The notes beneath the pieces are model-generated. The model was not told where the DNA came from. It made no database searches and saw only the letters and a list, made by a program, of their open reading frames with translations. From Geodermatophilaceae bacterium (lineage in GTDB: Bacteria > Actinomycetota > Actinomycetes > Mycobacteriales > Geodermatophilaceae): a stretch of 8,592 nucleotides of DNA. Both the position numbers and the translations under genes were made by a program. Below are positions 5,654 through 8,592 of this stretch, piece by piece. The stretch covers positions 1 through 8,592 of the forward strand of contig JACCQS010000377.1 in NCBI GenBank assembly GCA_013814015.1, in the 5' to 3' direction. Position 1 is the first letter of the stretch, and the number at the start of each line of letters is the position of its first letter.

Positions 5654-6644
5654 GAGACGTAAGGAAAGCGCATCCGCTCGCAAACCGGAAGCACGGGGCT
5701 TGATGCTCGGCGGGCTAGGTGTGCTCGCGTTCAGCCTTACCCTGCCGGCGACCAAGGCAGCGGAGCCCGCATTCGGTGCCGTCACGGTCGGGATCGGGCG
5801 GGCTGTGCTGGCTGCGGGACTGGCCGCGCTGGTCCTGCTCATCCGCAGGGAAGCGCTGATCGTTCCGAAGCTGGTGCCTCGGCTGGCGCTCGTGGTGGTG
5901 GGGGTCGTGATCGGCTTCCCGCTGCTGACGACGTTCGCGTTGCGCAGCGTGGACAGCGCGCACGCCGCCATCTTGTCCGGCTTGCTGCCCGTAGCGACGG
6001 CGGGGATGGCGGTGCTGCGGGCCGGGGAGCGCCCGCGCCGGCAGTACTGGCTCGCCCTGAGCGCGGCCATCGCGGCTGTTCTGGTGTTCGCGGCGGTCCA
6101 GGGCGCGGGGCGCCCCCAACTCGCTGACCTGTACGTACTGGCCGCCGTCGTGCTGGCCGGACTCGGATACGCAGAGGGCGGCGCGTTGGCCCGGACCTAC
6201 GGCGGTTGGAAGGTGATCTGCTGGGCCCTGGTCCTTGCCGCCCCCGTACTGGTACCGGTCACGGTGGCCGGCCTGCTCCTGCATCCCCCGCGCGAGGTCA
6301 CCGCAGCGGCGTGGCTCGGCTTGGGCTACGTGGCAGCCGTCAGCATGTTCCTCGGCTTCTTCGCCTGGTACGCCGGACTGGCCCGCGGCGGCGTTGCCCG
6401 GGTCGGGCGCCTGCAGATCGCCCAGCCTGCGCTCACCCTCGGCTGGTCGGCCCTACTGCTCGGAGAACAGATCAGCCTCGCGACCGGACTCGCCGCCATC
6501 GTCGTGCTCGCGTCGGTCGCCGTCGGACGCAACGCCCGGGTCGACCGCGACCCGGGTCTGCTGGCGCCACCCGTCCGGACGAGTCGAAAGGCAGACTGTG
6601 TCGGTCAGCGTCGGCGACGCTGGCCGTTCCGTCCGCGGTGCTGA
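5652..6644 (+). CDS. EamA/DMT family transporter, complete
   Basis: This is an inner-membrane transporter of about 330 residues with two EamA repeats and roughly ten hydrophobic helices. The first starts at LMLGGLGVLAFSLTLPATKA (about residues 17-36). PLLTTFALRSVDSAHAAILSGLLPV (around 96-120) is the conserved end region of repeat one, and QIAQPALTLGWSALLLGE (about residues 256-273) is its counterpart in repeat two. The chosen ATG shares bases with the MocR start in one CATG. ATG 5703, just before helix 1, is an alternative with a G-rich stretch upstream. The gene is probably controlled by the divergent MocR protein and may export an amino acid or related compound; the substrate is not shown by sequence. 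The last helix ends near base 6530, so about 38 further residues form an unusually basic, cysteine-containing tail (RTSRKADC...QRRRRWPFRPRC) over two strong hairpins, suggesting that the tail is a late extension or arose by frameshift. Confidence 0.88.
   Translation: MRRKESASARKPEARGLMLGGLGVLAFSLTLPATKAAEPAFGAVTVGIGRAVLAAGLAALVLLIRREALIVPKLVPRLALVVVGVVIGFPLLTTFALRSVDSAHAAILSGLLPVATAGMAVLRAGERPRRQYWLALSAAIAAVLVFAAVQGAGRPQLADLYVLAAVVLAGLGYAEGGALARTYGGWKVICWALVLAAPVLVPVTVAGLLLHPPREVTAAAWLGLGYVAAVSMFLGFFAWYAGLARGGVARVGRLQIAQPALTLGWSALLLGEQISLATGLAAIVVLASVAVGRNARVDRDPGLLAPPVRTSRKADCVGQRRRRWPFRPRC
6535..6556. repeat. Strong 9-bp hairpin in the 3' part of the EamA gene
   Basis: CCCGGGTCG (6535-6543) pairs perfectly with CGACCCGGG (6548-6556) across the loop ACCG. 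It sits just after the codons of the last membrane helix. It could be a transcription terminator without a U-tract, as is common in actinobacteria, if the gene originally ended here. It could also simply reflect GC-rich coding sequence. Confidence 0.45.
6603..6625 (+). terminator. Candidate terminator hairpin at the end of EamA
   Basis: GGTCAGCGTC (6603-6612) and GACGCTGGCC (6616-6625) form a 10-bp stem with one G-U pair and a 3-nt GGC loop. It is followed by GTTCC rather than a run of T. It ends 17 bases before the EamA stop codon at 6642, so it lies within the tail codons. Confidence 0.35.
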
Positions 6645-6722
6645 TCGAGTTCCCGCCGATTCCACCTGGCGTACCGCGATGGCGACCATCCACGATTCTG
6701 CACTTCGGATCGTCCTGACCCG

Positions 6723-6749
6723 TCAACCGTCTCAACCGTCTCAACCGTC
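6723..6749. repeat. Three perfect tandem copies of a 9-bp repeat
   Basis: TCAACCGTC occurs three times head to tail at 6723-6731, 6732-6740 and 6741-6749. It lies in the gap between the EamA and SDR genes, about 100 bp before the SDR start. The rest of the 203-bp gap shows no gene I can support. The repeat may be a regulator site or a slippage product. Confidence 0.75.
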
Positions 6750-6847
6750 AAACAGGAAGCGAGGGATACTGAGCCCACCGGTTGGTCTGCAGACATGCGG
6801 ATGGGGGATCCTGATTTCTTCGTCGCTCAGAAGTTCGGGAGGCCGAC

Positions 6848-7692
6848 ATGACTGCTGACCAGCCCACGCACCGGATATGGCTGATCACCGGTGCCACGTC
6901 CGGATTCGGGCGAGCGCTGGCCGAGGCGGCTGTGTCCGTGGGTCACACGGTGATCGGTGCCGCTCGTACACCGGATCGTCTCGATGATCTAGTTTCCGCC
7001 TACCCGACCAGGTTCTTCCGGTGCAGCTCGACGTGACCGACACCCGCCGCGACCTGGAAGTGGTAGCCGACGTGGTCGCCCGCTACGGCCGCATCGATGT
7101 CTTGGTGAACAATGCGGGTCGGACCCAGGTCGGTGCGCTCGAGGAAACCACAGAGCAGGAGTTGCGCGCGCTGTTCGATCTGCATTTCTTCGGTCCGGCC
7201 GCGCTGACCCGGGCCGTTCTACCGCACATGCGCCGGCAGGGCAGCGGCGCGGTGGTGCAGATGTCGAGCGTAGGAGGGCAGGTGACCGCCCCGGGCTTCA
7301 GTGCCTACTGCGCGACCAAGTTCGCGTTGGAGGGCATGACTGAGGCTCTGAGCCAGGAGGTCGACTTCGGAGTCCGATTCCTGATCGTCGAGCCTGGGGC
7401 TTTCCGGACCGGACTGTTCAACCCTGGTGCGGCCCACCAGTCGGCGCCGATGACCGAGTACGCCGCCACCGTCGGCCCGACCCGTGACTACCTGGCCAGT
7501 GGCGACGGCACGCAACCGGGTGACCCCGCGAAGGCGGCCCGCGCGATCTTGGCCGCACTCGAAGCACCCTCGCCACCACTGAGGCTCGTGCTCGGCGACG
7601 ATGCGGTGGACGGCGTACGCGGACGCCTCGACGCACTGGGCGCGGAACTCAGCTCATGGGAGGCCGTGGGCCGAGACACCGCTTTGAGCTGA
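6848..7692 (+). pseudogene. Short-chain dehydrogenase/reductase broken by a 1-base frameshift
   Basis: This is a classical SDR oxidoreductase (NAD(P)-dependent alcohol/ketone interconversion, cytosolic) of about 281 residues if the frame is repaired. The first part is read from ATG 6848 (GGGAGG at 6837-6842, 5 nt upstream) and carries the cofactor loop TGATSGFG at residues 14-21; left alone it runs off to TGA at 7034-7036. The remainder is in another frame from 7021 (VQLDVTDTRRDLEVV) and holds NNAG (from about 7105), the catalytic Ser (7267-7269) and the YCATK pair, Tyr 7306-7308 and Lys 7318-7320, before TGA at 7690-7692. One missing base just before GTG 7021 explains the break (AYPTRFF-R-VQLDVTD). 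All other SDR landmarks are intact, so the lesion is recent or a sequencing error. No heptameric slippery site suggests programmed frameshifting. The substrate is unknown. Confidence 0.88.
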
Positions 7693-7707
7693 CATACGAA
7701 GAACGGC

Positions 7708-7740
7708 AGCAACGAGAGGTACGGGGTCGGCTCGGTTGCT
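7708..7740 (+). terminator. Weak terminator candidate after the SDR gene
   Basis: AGCAACGAG (7708-7716) can pair with CTCGGTTGCT (7731-7740) apart from one bulged G at 7734. It begins 15 bases after the SDR stop. There is no T-run, so support is limited to position and stem. Confidence 0.3.
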
Positions 7741-7868
7741 CCGCTGGGCACACCCACACCACCAGCCCACCCCCGCCCTTCTGAGACCGAAGGCTCATAC
7801 GGCATCAGACCGCAGGTGGACGCGGTAGCCGAACAAGATCCACCCTTGGCCAGACGTCCCGATCGCAC

Positions 7869-7934
7869 GATCTCCCTAGCGTCAGTACTCGAACCGGACT
7901 GCTTCGCGTCCGGACCGACGAGTCGAGGGAGATC
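7869..7934 (+). promoter_or_regulatory. Nested inverted repeats masking the ABC gene ribosome site
   Basis: GATCTCCCT (7869-7877) is the perfect complement of AGGGAGATC (7926-7934), which contains the Shine-Dalgarno of the next gene (GAGGGAG, 7925-7931). Inside it nest ACTCG/CGAGT (7887-7891 and 7919-7923) and a 6-bp hairpin CCGGAC/GTCCGG (7894-7899 and 7908-7913). If transcribed as a leader, the RNA could fold into a long stem that hides the ribosome site. The remainder of 7693-7868 shows no gene. Confidence 0.45.
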
Positions 7935-7936
7935 CC

Positions 7937-8592
7937 GTGTCGCACCCCGTGTCCTATCCCACGCCAAGCGAGCAAGCGCGAGCGCAGAGTCCGGCGGCCG
8001 TCCGCTCACTGGCTCTGACCAAGACCTACGGCAGGGGTGAGGCATCGGTCACCGCTCTGGATGGGGTCGAAGTCGCCTTCGCGCGAGGCGCATTCACCGC
8101 GATCATGGGTCCCTCGGGATCGGGCAAGTCCACTCTGATGCACTGCCTGGCCGGGCTGGACACCCCGTCCTCGGGCCAGGTGTGGCTCGGCGACACCGAG
8201 CTGACCGCCTTGCGCGACACCGAGCTGACCACCTTGCGGCGCGAGCGGATCGGATTCGTCTTCCAGGCGTTCAACCTGCTGCCGGTCCTCGACGCCAGGG
8301 CCAACATGGTGCTGCCCATGGAACTGGCCGGGGCTTCGCCGGATCCGGCATGGACCGATGCGGTCGTCGCCCGGCTGGGCCTTGCCGACCGGCTGACCCA
8401 CCGACCGCACGAACTCTCCGGTGGGCAGCAGCAGCGGGTGGCCGTAGCCCGTGCCCTGCTGCCACGACCGGACGTGATCTTCGCCGACGAGCCGACGGGC
8501 AACCTCGACTCCCGCTCCGGTGCTGAGGTACTCGGTCTGCTTCGCAGCAGTGTGCGCGAGACCGGGCAGACCGTCGTGATGGTCACCCACGA
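7937..8592 (+). CDS. ABC transporter ATP-binding protein, MacB/LolD type (3' end outside window)
   Basis: This is the ATPase subunit of an ABC transporter acting at the cytoplasmic face of the membrane. The visible 218 residues include, in order: Walker A GPSGSGKS (residues 58-65), the Q-loop in GFVFQAFNLLP, the signature LSGGQQQRVAVARAL (from 160), Walker B VIFADEP (180-186) with GNLD directly after, and the switch histidine H218 in VTHD at the window edge. SGSGKST, FNLLP and DEPTGNLDS are characteristic of the MacB/LolD/FtsE-like group, which works with an FtsX-fold permease, expected just downstream. GTG 7937 is chosen because GAGGGAG lies 5 nt upstream. It adds a 20-25 residue lead before the first ATPase strand, as is usual in actinobacterial homologues. 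The frame is open to the last base. Such pumps export peptides, lipids or drugs; the substrate cannot be told here. Confidence 0.95.
   Translation, partial: MSHPVSYPTPSEQARAQSPAAVRSLALTKTYGRGEASVTALDGVEVAFARGAFTAIMGPSGSGKSTLMHCLAGLDTPSSGQVWLGDTELTALRDTELTTLRRERIGFVFQAFNLLPVLDARANMVLPMELAGASPDPAWTDAVVARLGLADRLTHRPHELSGGQQQRVAVARALLPRPDVIFADEPTGNLDSRSGAEVLGLLRSSVRETGQTVVMVTH

Noticed and set aside
4994..5662. Plus-strand frame of 222 codons opposite the MocR gene
   Set aside because: It is an antisense shadow without recognisable motifs or a ribosome site.
5654..6070. N-terminal extension of the MocR frame by up to 139 residues
   Set aside because: The frame is open upstream, but the extension is low-complexity Ser/Thr/Pro/Ala sequence antisense to the EamA gene. 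The GntR domain begins right after the ATG at 5653.
7010..7022. Programmed -1 frameshift in the SDR gene
   Set aside because: No slippery heptamer in the required phase and no clear downstream stimulatory structure were found. SDR genes are not known to use programmed frameshifting.

Overview
The window is high-GC DNA with a strong preference for G or C at third codon positions, Shine-Dalgarno sites of the GGAGG type, GTG starts and several likely leaderless starts. This fits an actinobacterium (Streptomyces or a related filamentous genus), although nothing in the window fixes the genus. It reads as an accessory chromosomal region: small regulator-plus-efflux or regulator-plus-redox modules separated by decayed genes. 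I found no rRNA, tRNA, CRISPR array, intact insertion sequence or origin.

Layout. (1) 1-603: the C-terminal part of an EamA/DMT-type transporter that begins before the window. (2) 604-945: a gene graveyard holding an apparent N-terminal scrap of a Tn3-family transposase and the frameshifted C-terminal end of an amidase-signature enzyme. (3) 942-3903: a divergent module with a MarR repressor on the minus strand facing an NmrA-type NAD(P)-binding protein that overlaps a 14-TM DHA2-type MFS exporter by 4 bp. The gap between the divergent genes carries two perfect 12-bp palindromes embedded in a TTGACA promoter, a textbook autorepressor arrangement. (4) 3900-4121: a truncated SnoaL-like remnant behind the exporter. 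(5) 4223-6644: a MocR/PdxR-type regulator (GntR DNA-binding domain fused to a PLP aminotransferase fold) divergent from a second EamA transporter; their two ATG codons share one CATG. (6) 6645-6847: a noncoding stretch with three tandem 9-bp repeats. (7) 6848-7692: a short-chain dehydrogenase split by a single-base frameshift. (8) 7693-7936: an intergenic leader with nested inverted repeats that could mask the next ribosome binding site. (9) 7937-8592: the start of a MacB/LolD-type ABC ATPase that runs off the window.

How the genes may work together. The MarR module probably responds to a small toxic or redox-active compound by derepressing the NmrA-like reductase/sensor and the exporter. The MocR/EamA pair is a recurring genomic pairing in which the regulator senses an amino acid or B6-related ligand and controls the adjacent exporter. 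The ABC ATPase probably pairs with an FtsX-like permease beyond the right edge.

I do not see a convincing new biological system. The most interesting signals are regulatory architecture (twin palindromes, the shared CATG, the SD-masking leader) and gene decay (transposase, amidase, SnoaL, SDR).
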